64,000 nucleotides of DNA from Burkholderiales bacterium (GTDB lineage: Bacteria > Pseudomonadota > Gammaproteobacteria > Burkholderiales > UBA6910): NCBI GenBank assembly GCA_026005015.1, contig BPKG01000005.1, positions 160,836-224,835 of the forward strand, read 5' to 3'. Shown here piece after piece: positions 7,834 through 16,262 of the stretch. Made by a program: the position numbers and the translations under genes. Position 1 is the first letter of the stretch; each line of letters starts with the position of its first letter. The notes under the pieces were generated by a model, which saw nothing but the letters and a program-made list of their open reading frames with translations, was not told where the DNA came from and made no database searches.

Positions 7834-9747
7834 ATGGCTGACGCTCCTTTCTGGAAATTCCGCCGCATGCAGCCGGGGGAGATGAACATCGACCCGATCG
7901 AGAGCGAGTTCTTCTCCACCGAAGCCCTCGGCAGCCTGGCGGACGCCCTGGTGCGGGAGGCGATCCAGAATTCCCTCGACGCCCGCTCGCCGGGCGAGCC
8001 GGTGCGCGTACGGATCGCCTTTTCTCCGCCGGGCGCGGGGCTCCAGGGCGAGCGCGCGGCCCGCTATTTCGCGGGTCTGTGGCGGCACCTCGCCGCCGAC
8101 AGGAGCGGCCTTGCCCGGCTTCCTTCGCCCGAAGAGCCGGTGGGCTTCCTGGTGGTGGAGGACTACGGCACCCGGGGCCTGCAGGGCGATCCCCGGCAGA
8201 GCGAGGATGAGGAGATCGGCCCCGGCGGCGCGCGCAACGATTTCTACTACTTCTGGCGCAATGTGGGCCGCTCGCGCAAGCAGTGGTCGGAGCTGGGCCG
8301 CTGGGGGCTCGGCAAGACCGTTTTTCCGGCGGCTTCGCGGATCAACAGCTTTTTCGCTCTCACGGTCCGCCGCGACGACGGACGCCGGCTGCTCATGGGC
8401 CAGTCGGTGCTGAGGATTCACAAGCTGGACGGCGCGCGCTATTACCCCTACGGCTATTTCGGCCAGTTCCAGGACGACTTCGCCCTGCCGGTGGAAGAGG
8501 CGGGCGTACTTGGCGCGTTCTGCCATGACTTCGCCATAAAGCGCGGTGACGAGCCGGGGCTCTCGGTGGTGATTCCCTATCCCGATCCCGATCTCAAGCC
8601 CGAGGCCATCCTGCCCTCCGTCGTCAGGCACTATTTTCTGCCCATCCTGGCGGGCGACCTGGTGGTGGAAGTAGCCCACGACCGGCGCACCGAGGTGCTG
8701 GATGCCCGCTCGGTGCTGCGCCTGGCGGAAAGCACGGGCTGGGCGGAGGGCCCGCGGCTCCAGTCCCTCATCGAGCTGGCCCGCTGGGGGCTCGACCTGC
8801 CCGAGGCGCGCTACGTGCGGTTGCCCGAGCCGCCCCCGGAGGCCGCCCCGCGCTGGGCGGGGGATGCCTCGGTGGACGCGGCCCTTGCCCCTTTGCGCGC
8901 GGCGTTCAACGACGGCCGGCGGGTCGCGGTGAGGGTGCCGGTGTGGGTCAAGCCGGCAGATGGGGAGGGCGCCCTGGCGAGCTTCGAGGTGTTCCTGGAA
9001 CGGGACGATGCCCTCTCCGGCGCCGAGGAGCACTTCGTGCGGGACGGCATCACCGTGGCGGGGGTGCGCAGCGGGCTGCAGGGCGGGGTGCGGGCCATCG
9101 TCTGCGTGCGCGACCGGCGGCTCTCGGCGTTGCTGGGCGATTCGGAGAACCCGGCGCACACCGAGTGGCAGGAGCGCTCGCCCCGCTTCAAGGAGCGCTA
9201 TCGTCACGGGCCCTTCACGCTGCGCTACGTGAAAAGTGCGCCGCGGGAGATCGTGCGCAGCCTCACCCGCCCGGCCCAAGGGCGCGATTTCCATCTGCTG
9301 CGGCACCTTTTCTCCCTCGAGGTTCCCACCGAAGAGACGGTGGCCACCAAGGACAAGCGCAAAGAAGAACGGATCGGCGTGGACGGTACCGCCGAGGCCG
9401 GGCAGGTGGAGACCGTGGCGAAGGACCGGTTTTTCCAGTTGCAGAAGCTGCGGGGTGGTTTTCGCTTGACCGGCGCGCCCGGGGCCGAGGCCGTGCCGCG
9501 TTTCGTGGAAGTGGTGGCGGCCTACGAAGTCCGGCGCGGCAACCCCTTTTCCCTCTACGAGCCGTTCGACTTCGAGATGGACCGTCCGCCCATCGACGTC
9601 CAGACGCGCGGCGCACAGGCCGTGCGCCGGGAGCGTAATCGGGTGGTGGTGCGAATCGACGATCCCGGGTTCCAGGTGACGATGAAGGGGTTCGATCCGC
9701 GCCGCGACGTCCGGGTGAAGGTGCTGCGGCTCGAGGAGGCGCCGTGA
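7834..9747 (+). CDS. GHKL-type ATPase, first gene of a three-gene cassette
   Basis: A 637-residue protein whose N-terminal 160 residues carry GHKL (gyrase/Hsp90/kinase/MutL) ATP-binding marks: an N-box REAIQNSLDA with Glu42, Asn46 and Asp49; an EDYGTRGL block near 109 in the place of the DxGxG motif; and GRWGLGKTVFPAAS near 155 as the glycine-rich lid. The C-terminal two thirds match nothing I recognise; MutL/MORC-like proteins in restriction-modification clusters have such large private domains. ATG at 7834 is chosen over a TTG at 7795. The stop overlaps the next start by 4 nt (GTGA). Membership in a nucleic-acid-acting defence system is inferred from fold and from the adjacent transposon debris. 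Confidence 0.75.
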   Translation: MADAPFWKFRRMQPGEMNIDPIESEFFSTEALGSLADALVREAIQNSLDARSPGEPVRVRIAFSPPGAGLQGERAARYFAGLWRHLAADRSGLARLPSPEEPVGFLVVEDYGTRGLQGDPRQSEDEEIGPGGARNDFYYFWRNVGRSRKQWSELGRWGLGKTVFPAASRINSFFALTVRRDDGRRLLMGQSVLRIHKLDGARYYPYGYFGQFQDDFALPVEEAGVLGAFCHDFAIKRGDEPGLSVVIPYPDPDLKPEAILPSVVRHYFLPILAGDLVVEVAHDRRTEVLDARSVLRLAESTGWAEGPRLQSLIELARWGLDLPEARYVRLPEPPPEAAPRWAGDASVDAALAPLRAAFNDGRRVAVRVPVWVKPADGEGALASFEVFLERDDALSGAEEHFVRDGITVAGVRSGLQGGVRAIVCVRDRRLSALLGDSENPAHTEWQERSPRFKERYRHGPFTLRYVKSAPREIVRSLTRPAQGRDFHLLRHLFSLEVPTEETVATKDKRKEERIGVDGTAEAGQVETVAKDRFFQLQKLRGGFRLTGAPGAEAVPRFVEVVAAYEVRRGNPFSLYEPFDFEMDRPPIDVQTRGAQAVRRERNRVVVRIDDPGFQVTMKGFDPRRDVRVKVLRLEEAP

Positions 9748-10520
9748 TCCGACGCCTCAACTACACCGGGCGCCGACGCATTCCCCGCTCCCACGTGACG
9801 GTACGGCTCGTGCCGGCTGAAGACGGCGGATGGGTCTTCGACGCCGAGTTTGACCTGTCGGGATTCGGGTTTCCCTCCGCGTCCCGGGTGTTCATCGAGG
9901 CCTACAACGCCACGTCCTACATGCGCTTTCCCTACGGCACGGTGGGCGAGCCGCTGATCCCGCCCGACCGGCGGCTCACCGATATCACCCCGACGCCCTT
10001 GCCCAAGTTCCGCCTGAAGGTGGTGGGCAGCGGGACGCGCAAGGGCCTGCTGCTGGCGGTGGCCGACAAGCTGGTGCCCCTGCGACCGGAGGAGGACCTG
10101 AGGCACAAGCAGTCCTTGTTGCCGGTGGTGTTTACGGACTTGGGAGAGCAGGTCTGGCGGCTGGACGTTTCCGACTGGCCGACGCTGGAGTTGAACCGCC
10201 GCATTGCCGACCTGGGGGAAGCCGCCCGCTCCGGAGATTCGTTCCTGGCGCTGGTGTATCCGGAGGTGGTACGCAGAATTCTGCACGAGATCGTGTTCGT
10301 GGAGCAGGTCACCGATCCGGACTGGGACGAAAGCGACTGGACCAGCCTGTGGCTGCGCTACGTATGCGCCCTGCCCGGCGTGGACACTCCGCCGGAGGGC
10401 AGCGGCGAAGAGGCGCGCCTGCGGCAGGAGGAATGGATCGACAAGGCGGTGCAGGCGTTCTGCCGGGCGCGGGGGGTGCGGGCGCGGTTCGAGCGCGCGG
10501 TGGCCAAGGCGGGCGGGTGA
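9744..10520 (+). CDS. Uncharacterised protein, second gene of the GHKL cassette
   Basis: A 258-residue protein that I do not recognise. It starts with GTG at 9744 overlapping the ATPase stop, and it ends in TGATG shared with the third gene, so all three are translationally coupled. The first 120 residues look beta-rich (RSHVTVRLVPAED, FDAEFDLSGFGFP, RVFIEAYNATSYMRFPYG, KFRLKVVG), the last 100 helical with many charged residues. No signal peptide, membrane segment or catalytic motif is visible. It most likely works in a complex with the ATPase; function is unknown. Confidence 0.75.
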   Translation: MIRRLNYTGRRRIPRSHVTVRLVPAEDGGWVFDAEFDLSGFGFPSASRVFIEAYNATSYMRFPYGTVGEPLIPPDRRLTDITPTPLPKFRLKVVGSGTRKGLLLAVADKLVPLRPEEDLRHKQSLLPVVFTDLGEQVWRLDVSDWPTLELNRRIADLGEAARSGDSFLALVYPEVVRRILHEIVFVEQVTDPDWDESDWTSLWLRYVCALPGVDTPPEGSGEEARLRQEEWIDKAVQAFCRARGVRARFERAVAKAGG

Positions 10521-11299
10521 TGGCGGAGCTGGCGCGGGCGCTCAGCAACCCGGGAATCGAGCGCTTTCGCGCGTATCTCGCCGAGCTGCGGGCCGGCGCG
10601 GCCGCGCCGCCGCCGGAAGCGCTCCTCACCGATCCGCGCTACTCCACCGAGCTTTCCGCCGAGGTGCGGGTCGAGCGCAAGCTCTTCGCCAGCCGCTGGG
10701 GCGCCGGCGAATACCTGTGGAACCGGTTGCAGCCGCTGCCGCAAGAGGAGATCGAAGCCAACCGGGGATTGTGGGCGTGGCTTTCCCTCTATTACTTCGA
10801 TCAGGTGTGCCCGCATAGGCCCGACGGCTCCCGCAAGCCGGGACAGGATTATCGCCACGTGCCGGACTTCAGCTTCCGCACCCGCTACCGGCACCTGCTG
10901 TATGGTCCCTACGCGGTCTATCGGCGGCACCGGGGATACGCGATCCTGGTGCTTTCCGGTCCCCTGCACCGGGAGCAGCGTATCTACCGGGAAATCACCA
11001 GCCGCATCGACCTGATCGCGAGCCGGGGCGTGCTGGAAGCGTTGAACGCCCTCTATCTCGACCGCTCCGGGGGAATTCCCAAACGCGGCGCCCAGGCGGC
11101 CATTCCCAGGCCTGGCACCGTGCTGCGCTTCGTGCGGGTGCTGCAGCAGCTCGATGTGACCTACGACGTCTACGGCATGTCCGGGGACGAGATCCTCGAG
11201 CTTCTGCCCCCGGAATTCGACGAGTGGCGGGGAACAGGGGGCAGCCCTCTCCTGGACGCAGTGGCACCACGGCCCGCGATCGGATCCGAACGGGGCTGA
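10520..11299 (+). CDS. Uncharacterised protein, third gene of the GHKL cassette (DUF6339-like layout)
   Basis: A 259-residue protein starting at ATG 10520 inside the TGATG overlap. Notable features are a central aromatic block (LWAWLSLYYFDQVCPH, then FRTRYRHLLYGPYAVYRRH) and a C-terminal QQLDVTYDVYGMSGDEILELLP segment. The order 'LW-aromatic helix, Arg-rich HLL helix' resembles DUF6339-type proteins that accompany ATPase and restriction genes in defence clusters, but I cannot confirm family membership by eye. No enzyme motif is seen. The cassette ends here; the next gene is a housekeeping-like DUF3014 gene after 430 bp. Confidence 0.72.
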   Translation: MAELARALSNPGIERFRAYLAELRAGAAAPPPEALLTDPRYSTELSAEVRVERKLFASRWGAGEYLWNRLQPLPQEEIEANRGLWAWLSLYYFDQVCPHRPDGSRKPGQDYRHVPDFSFRTRYRHLLYGPYAVYRRHRGYAILVLSGPLHREQRIYREITSRIDLIASRGVLEALNALYLDRSGGIPKRGAQAAIPRPGTVLRFVRVLQQLDVTYDVYGMSGDEILELLPPEFDEWRGTGGSPLLDAVAPRPAIGSERG

Positions 11300-11729
11300 G
11301 ACAAGACGGTCGTTGCAGCGAAAAGAAAAGTGAGGTGCCCGGGTCTTACCGTGTCATTTGCACTCATCGGTTTTTCCTCCCGATCAATCCGCCCCGCGGG
11401 CGCTTGGCATCGCTGCACGGGTGCGACAACCGGAGCTCATGAGGGAAAGGTGTCCACCTGAAGGCCAGCGTTGTTCGTCGACCTCCATGTCCTGCCGCGT
11501 TTGCGCTGCGGGGGATGCTTGGGTTTGGCCCTGGCAAGGTGGCACAATAAGCCCCAAGCCCCCGCCGGGTTTCCGGCGACAAGAGGATATCGTAGAAGAA
11601 GAACGCCGGGGCTGAAATCCGAGACTCGTCTGTCGACCGGCGTGTCGAGTCCGGGACGCAACCTCTATGGCCTCGGTCGTGCCCGCGCACGACTTCAGAG
11701 GTTCCTTGCACCAGGGATCGTTTACGCCC
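11300..11729. other. Spacer between the GHKL cassette and the DUF3014 gene
   Basis: 430 bp with no reading frame that resembles a protein on either strand, no clear hairpin terminator and no strong promoter. It presumably holds the terminator of the cassette and the promoter of the DUF3014 gene, but I cannot place them. Confidence 0.5.
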
Positions 11730-12548
11730 ATGAGAAACACGATCTGGTGGTTGACTCTGCTCGCTGCGTTGGCCGTCGTCATTGCGCTCTTCTATCCCTG
11801 GGGGGAAAAGAAGGTGCCGCAGGTTCAGCAGCCCAGTCCAGCGGCACCTCCGGCACCAGCGCCGACGCCTCGAGCCGAGGCGGAACCGCCCATCCGACAT
11901 CCCATCGAACGCGCACTACCTTCCGGGGAGGAAGCGCCGCCGCAGCCGTCCCTGCCGCCCCTCAAAGAGAGCGATGGCGCGTTGCGGGAATCTCTGGCTG
12001 GTCTGTTGGGAACGAAACCGCTCGCGGATCTCTTTTATCTCACGGACATCGTGCGGCGCATCGTCGCCACGGTGGACAACCTGCCGCGAAAGCGAGTGGC
12101 TTCGCGCCTGCTGCCGGTGAAGCCCCCCGCAGGGCAGTTCCTGGCGGCGCAGCAGGGCGACCGGTTGACGATCGGCGCTCAAAATCACCGGCGCTACGCG
12201 CCCTACGTGCGGCTCGCGGAGGCGGTAGACGCGAGGAAGCTGGTGGCGGCATACGTCCACTTCTATCCTTTGTTCCAGCAAGCCTACGAGGACCTGGGCT
12301 ATCCCGGCAAATACTTCAACGACCGCCTGATCGAAGTGATCGACCATTTGCTCGCCACGCCGGAACCGAGGGAACCCATTGTCCTGGCGCAGCCCCACGT
12401 GCTCTACCAGTTCGCCGACCCCAAGCTGGAGGAGCTGTCGGCAGGCCAGAAAATCCTCCTGCGCATGGGCCGCGACAACGCCCTCGTCGTCAAGGCGAAG
12501 CTGCGGGAGATCCGGCGGCAGTTGACCGGCCAGGAACTGCCCCGCTGA
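11730..12548 (+). CDS. DUF3014 domain protein, membrane-anchored
   Basis: A 272-residue protein of unknown function. An N-terminal anchor (IWWLTLLAALAVVIALFYPW, residues about 5-24) is followed by a Pro/Ala/Glu-rich linker to about residue 70 and a conserved DUF3014 body including YVHFYPLFQQAYEDLGYPG and FNDRLIEVIDHLLATPEP. ATG at 11730 is chosen because it begins immediately before the membrane segment. It is convergent with tldE, whose stop is 8 bp away, and forms no operon. Confidence 0.85.
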   Translation: MRNTIWWLTLLAALAVVIALFYPWGEKKVPQVQQPSPAAPPAPAPTPRAEAEPPIRHPIERALPSGEEAPPQPSLPPLKESDGALRESLAGLLGTKPLADLFYLTDIVRRIVATVDNLPRKRVASRLLPVKPPAGQFLAAQQGDRLTIGAQNHRRYAPYVRLAEAVDARKLVAAYVHFYPLFQQAYEDLGYPGKYFNDRLIEVIDHLLATPEPREPIVLAQPHVLYQFADPKLEELSAGQKILLRMGRDNALVVKAKLREIRRQLTGQELPR

Positions 12549-12556
12549 AAACCCGG

Positions 12557-13873
12557 TTACAGGGTGAACCGGAGCGAGCGCAGCAACGCCCCCGGCAGCC
12601 GGGCGCTGGCCGTGGAACGCTCTCCATAGGTGGAGGGGTCCAGCAGCAGCTCGGGAGCGCGAGTGAGGTCTGCCAGGTTCTCCCCCAGCATGCGGTAGAT
12701 GGAATCGTCGAAGCGCATGGGCTCGACCGGGGAGACGATGCGCCCGCCCTCCACCCAGAAGGTGGCGAAACGGGTCATGCCGGTGATGCGGCCGGCGGGC
12801 CGGTCCGAGTAGTTCAAGTACCAGAGGTTGCCGACGGCGAGCCCCGTGTCCAGGGCCGCCAGGGCGTCCTTCTCGTCCAGCGTGCCGGGCGCCATGTCCA
12901 GGGACTGGGGCGTCTCGGCGGCGTTGGCCCCGTTGGTGGGAAGGCCGTACTCCCTGGCCGAGCGCGGCGACACCAGGGGCTCGCCGAGCCGGCCCCGGTC
13001 GATCAAGGTCACGGTGGCCGGTTTGATGAAGCCCTCCTGCTGGAACGGCGGCGCGACGCCCGCTTCGACCTTCTCGATCAGGGTGACTTGCGGCGAGAAG
13101 GTGGCCCCGTGCTCCATGCGCAGGAGCGGGCTCTGCCCGGTGGCTTGGGCTCGGGCCGAGAAGCTGCCCCAGCAGAGCAGCCCCATCAGCTCCTCCAGGG
13201 CCCGGGGCGCGAGATAGGCCCGGTATTCTCCCGGCTCGATCGTCCGCGGTGGGATCGAGAGGAGGGCAAGCTTCTCTGCCGCCTCCTCGAGTTTCGCTTC
13301 GAAGGCGGCGGGCTCCCAATCGAACCCGGCGTAGCCCGACTTCACCGCCTTGTCGCCGTGCAGGTAGAGGCTCCAATCCAGGTGGAAGCTCTCCACCTGG
13401 TGCCAGTTGCGCTGCCCGAAGGAGTTGGCGAAGCCGCGGTAGAGGGTCCCGGCGGCGTAGAAGCCCACCAGATCGCGCCCCCTCGCGGCGGCGACGACCT
13501 GCTGGGTGACTTCCGCGGCCGGCGCGAGACGGCCGCGGCGTTCCGTGCTGGTGGAGCGGGGCGTCTCGGCGATCATCAGCCACGGGTCTTCGGGAAGCTG
13601 GGGGAGGAGATCCCGCAGCCCCGCGAGGGCCGCCCGCGCCGCTTCCAAATCGCCGCCGTCGCCGGCTAGGGCCAGGGTAGCCGCCGCCTGGCGGGGTTTG
13701 CGCACCAGCCGCACCGTGAGGTAGCGCTGCTCCACGCTTCCCGCCTGGCGTACCTTGCCCTGGTTGAGGCGCACGAAATCCGAGCGTTCGCCGGAAAGGT
13801 AAAGAAGCAGGACCTCGTCCGGGGGCAGCGCCCGGCCCAGCCGGTCGGCCAGATCGAAGAAATGCGCTTTCAT
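12557..13873 (-). CDS. tldE: TldE/PmbA-family protease subunit
   Basis: A 438-residue member of the TldD/PmbA family. In E. coli, TldD and TldE form a heterodimeric metalloprotease that matures microcin B17 and degrades CcdA; TldE itself lacks the HExxxH site, as here. Recognisable blocks are YAAGTLYRGFANSFGQRNWH, GYAGFDWEPAAFEAKL, and the C-terminal NLWYLNYSDRPAGRITGMTR. ATG at 13873 overlaps the stop of tldD by 4 nt (ATGA), so the pair is co-translated. The protein is somewhat diverged from the E. coli PmbA type and could be the second, paralogous TldE class; native substrates are unknown. Confidence 0.88.
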   Translation of the reverse strand: MKAHFFDLADRLGRALPPDEVLLLYLSGERSDFVRLNQGKVRQAGSVEQRYLTVRLVRKPRQAAATLALAGDGGDLEAARAALAGLRDLLPQLPEDPWLMIAETPRSTSTERRGRLAPAAEVTQQVVAAARGRDLVGFYAAGTLYRGFANSFGQRNWHQVESFHLDWSLYLHGDKAVKSGYAGFDWEPAAFEAKLEEAAEKLALLSIPPRTIEPGEYRAYLAPRALEELMGLLCWGSFSARAQATGQSPLLRMEHGATFSPQVTLIEKVEAGVAPPFQQEGFIKPATVTLIDRGRLGEPLVSPRSAREYGLPTNGANAAETPQSLDMAPGTLDEKDALAALDTGLAVGNLWYLNYSDRPAGRITGMTRFATFWVEGGRIVSPVEPMRFDDSIYRMLGENLADLTRAPELLLDPSTYGERSTASARLPGALLRSLRFTL

Positions 13874-15297
13874 GCGCCTTCGCCGCCGAACACGTCCACG
13901 CCGGAGAACAGGCACGCTGGCGCCGCGTGACCCACGTGGATCGCTTGGTTGGGCTCGCCCTTGCCGCAGGTGAGCGTCCCATGCACCTGGAACGTGTCCG
14001 CGTCGCCCACCATGCGCAGGCTGCGCCAGAAGGCGCTGGAGACGCCCCGGTAGCACGGGTTCTTGACCACGCCCTTGATTTCTCCGTCCTCGATCAGCTC
14101 GCCCCACTCGCAGCCGAACTGGAACTTGTTGCGGGAATCGTCGATGGACCAGGACGCGTTGGTGCGCATCAGCACGCCCCGCTCGATGGAGCGGATCATC
14201 TCCGCCAGGGAGCTCTCGCCGGGCTCCACGTTGAGATTGGCCATGCGGTCGATGGGCGGGCGGTTCCAGCTCGAGGCCCGGGCGCTCGCCGTGCCGGGCA
14301 GGCCCGAGCGCCGTTGGGAGAGCCGCCCGCCGAGGGGGCGCTCCAGGATGCCGTTGCGGATGAGCCAGACCTTCTCCGCCGGCGTGCCTTCGTCGTCGAA
14401 GGCAAAGCCCGCGATCTCCCCGGGCACCGTCGGATCGTGGGTGACGTTGAGAAGGGGCGAGCCGTAGGCGTAGCGGCCGAACATGTCCAGGGTCACGAAG
14501 CTCGTTCCGGCGTAGTTACGCTCGTCCCCTAGGATGCGGTCCAGCTCCAGGGGGTGCCCGATAGACTCGTGGACCTGGAGCGCCATCTGGTCCGGCATGA
14601 GGAGCAGGTCCATCCGGCCCGACGGGCAATTGGGTGCCCCCAGGAGCCGCAAGGCCTCGTCCGCCAAGCGCGGGCCGCAGCCGATGAAGCCGCAGCGCTC
14701 GAAGGACACGAGACCGCCTTGGCTCGCATGAAGAAAGCTGCGCGCCTGGGTCTCTGTGCCCTGGTGCGCCGTAACCCGCCCGTGGGCGATCATGTAGCGG
14801 AACTGCTGGCGGACCTCGCCGCCCGTGCTGGTGAGATAGAGCGCGTCCACTTCCCGCCGCTCCAGGGCCATGTGGCGCTCGGCGATGCGCGGGTCGGCCT
14901 TCGCCCGCCGGCACTCCTCGGCGAGGAGGTCGTAGAGCTCCCGCGGGGAAGGCCTCTTGCCCGCTTCGTCCTTGAGCGCTCCCCTCGGGGCGGGCAGGTC
15001 CCGTGGATCGAAGCGAAGCACGCCGATCTCCCGAGTGGCCTCGGCCCACGCGGTGGCCTGGTCCAAGGCCCCCTGCAGCCCGGCCGGGGACAGGTCCCCC
15101 GTGGCGCAGTAGCCCCAGCCGCCGTCGGTGATCGCCGTGAGCATCACCCCGCGGTCCAGAGATCGATGGGGCGGCTCCAGGGTGTCCTGGCGCACGGCGA
15201 GCCATTCGGAGGACTGCTCGAAGTAACGCAGGGACCAGAAAGGGGCGGACGAGCGCAGGGAGCGGAATCGGCTGCGAAGGGCGTCGGGGATGTCCAT
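13870..15297 (-). CDS. tldD: TldD-family metalloprotease catalytic subunit
   Basis: A 475-residue zinc protease subunit. The catalytic HESIGHPLELDR motif (HExxxH) is near residue 242, and the downstream NPCYRG and TLTCGKGEPNQ blocks are typical of the family, with the final region holding the conserved GKGEP-like loop. It pairs with TldE encoded immediately downstream with a 4-nt overlap. Length agrees with the family. The pair is transcribed from the 15300-15536 spacer and is divergent from the SDR gene. Cytoplasmic location is expected, since no signal peptide is present. Confidence 0.9.
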   Translation of the reverse strand: MDIPDALRSRFRSLRSSAPFWSLRYFEQSSEWLAVRQDTLEPPHRSLDRGVMLTAITDGGWGYCATGDLSPAGLQGALDQATAWAEATREIGVLRFDPRDLPAPRGALKDEAGKRPSPRELYDLLAEECRRAKADPRIAERHMALERREVDALYLTSTGGEVRQQFRYMIAHGRVTAHQGTETQARSFLHASQGGLVSFERCGFIGCGPRLADEALRLLGAPNCPSGRMDLLLMPDQMALQVHESIGHPLELDRILGDERNYAGTSFVTLDMFGRYAYGSPLLNVTHDPTVPGEIAGFAFDDEGTPAEKVWLIRNGILERPLGGRLSQRRSGLPGTASARASSWNRPPIDRMANLNVEPGESSLAEMIRSIERGVLMRTNASWSIDDSRNKFQFGCEWGELIEDGEIKGVVKNPCYRGVSSAFWRSLRMVGDADTFQVHGTLTCGKGEPNQAIHVGHAAPACLFSGVDVFGGEGA

Positions 15298-15411
15298 TCC
15301 GGATCGAGACGTTAGCCTGAACGACGAGGGCTTCGTCGCCCATATTGTACTTGTACGTCACCGCGCCCTGTGCCTCCGGGGACATGGGCGCAGCACGCTC
15401 ACCGGTGCTTT

Positions 15412-15447
15412 CGGTGCGTTTCGCTGGGGCTCAACGCGCCCTACGCG
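15412..15447. repeat. GTAGGG-type intergenic repeat, copy 2
   Basis: On the minus strand this reads CGCGTAGGGCGCGTTGAGC, then CCCAGCGAAACGCACCG, the classic form of a short dispersed intergenic repeat related to the copies at 5207-5311 and 44752-44780. It sits in the spacer between tldD and the divergent SDR gene. Confidence 0.6.
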
Positions 15448-15536
15448 ATTTTGAGATGGGTTCCCGCCTAGGACCGGCTCCCGGAAAGGCGGCGAAAGGT
15501 CGAAAATAGGGCGGGTTACTCGGTCGAGCCCTGAAG

Positions 15537-16238
15537 ATGTTCCAGCGAGAACGTGGCGACCCGTTCCAAGGCAAGTCGGTGATCGTGACCGGCGGCTCCC
15601 GGGGCATCGGCTTCGCGACGGCCCGGGCGTTCCTGGAGGCCGGCGCGCGGGTGGCCCTGTGCGCCCGGAACCCGGTCCGGCTGAAGAACGCCGCAAGCCA
15701 GCTTGCGGGGGGAGAGCGGCTGCTCTCCCGGGTGGCGAATGTCTCCGACCCGCACCAGGTGCGGGCGTTCGCCGAAGCGGCGATGGACGCGTTCGGCGCG
15801 CCGGGCGTCCTCGTCAACAACGCCGGCGTGCTCTCGGTGGGTCCCTTCGCCTGCGAGCCCTTCGAGCGCATGGGGGCCGTGATCGACGTCAACCTCAAGG
15901 GCGTCATGTACATGACCCGGGCGGTGCTGCCCGCCATGCTCGAGCGGGGCGAGGGCGTGATCGTGAACGTCTCTTCCGGCGCGGGGCTCACGGGCTTTCC
16001 GGAAATCGTGAGCTATTGCGCCTCCAAGTTCGGCGTGGTGGGCTTCAGCGCCGCCCTGGACGAGGAGGTGCGGGCTACGGGCGTTCGGGTTTATGCCCTG
16101 TGCCCCGGGCGGGTCGCCACCGACATGCAGGCCCAGTATTCGGGCGCCAAGGTGGGCATGCCGGCGGAGCGGGTGGCGCGGCGCATCCTGGAGCTGGCGG
16201 CATCCCGGCCGGGGCGGTGCGTGGTCACCCTCGGATGA
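15537..16238 (+). CDS. Short-chain dehydrogenase/reductase
   Basis: A 233-residue classical SDR oxidoreductase. It has the TGGSRGIG cofactor motif at residues 18-25, NNAG near 95, NVSSG near 140 and the YCASK catalytic Tyr-Lys pair near 160; after the first strand the residue pattern (CARN) suggests NADP(H). ATG at 15537 begins the compact N-terminus. The carbonyl substrate cannot be inferred; it stands alone, convergent with the YdjM-like gene, and 25 bp separate the two stop codons. Note that TGGSRGIG is also seen in FabG-like enzymes, but the gene lacks fatty-acid synthesis neighbours. Confidence 0.88.
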   Translation: MFQRERGDPFQGKSVIVTGGSRGIGFATARAFLEAGARVALCARNPVRLKNAASQLAGGERLLSRVANVSDPHQVRAFAEAAMDAFGAPGVLVNNAGVLSVGPFACEPFERMGAVIDVNLKGVMYMTRAVLPAMLERGEGVIVNVSSGAGLTGFPEIVSYCASKFGVVGFSAALDEEVRATGVRVYALCPGRVATDMQAQYSGAKVGMPAERVARRILELAASRPGRCVVTLG

Positions 16239-16262
16239 GGGGGAGAAGGCGGCGCCCCACCC

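Noticed and set aside
11471..13669. A 732-codon open frame on the plus strand
   Set aside because: It is antisense to tldE and shares the 11730-12548 region with the DUF3014 gene. Composition is Arg/Gly/Ala/Pro-rich as expected from GC-rich antisense frames; it has no domain and no ribosome-binding site.
11916..13982. Minus-strand 688-codon frame overlapping tldE
   Set aside because: It runs in another frame of the TldE gene and through the antisense of DUF3014; TldE motifs lie only in the 12557-13873 frame.
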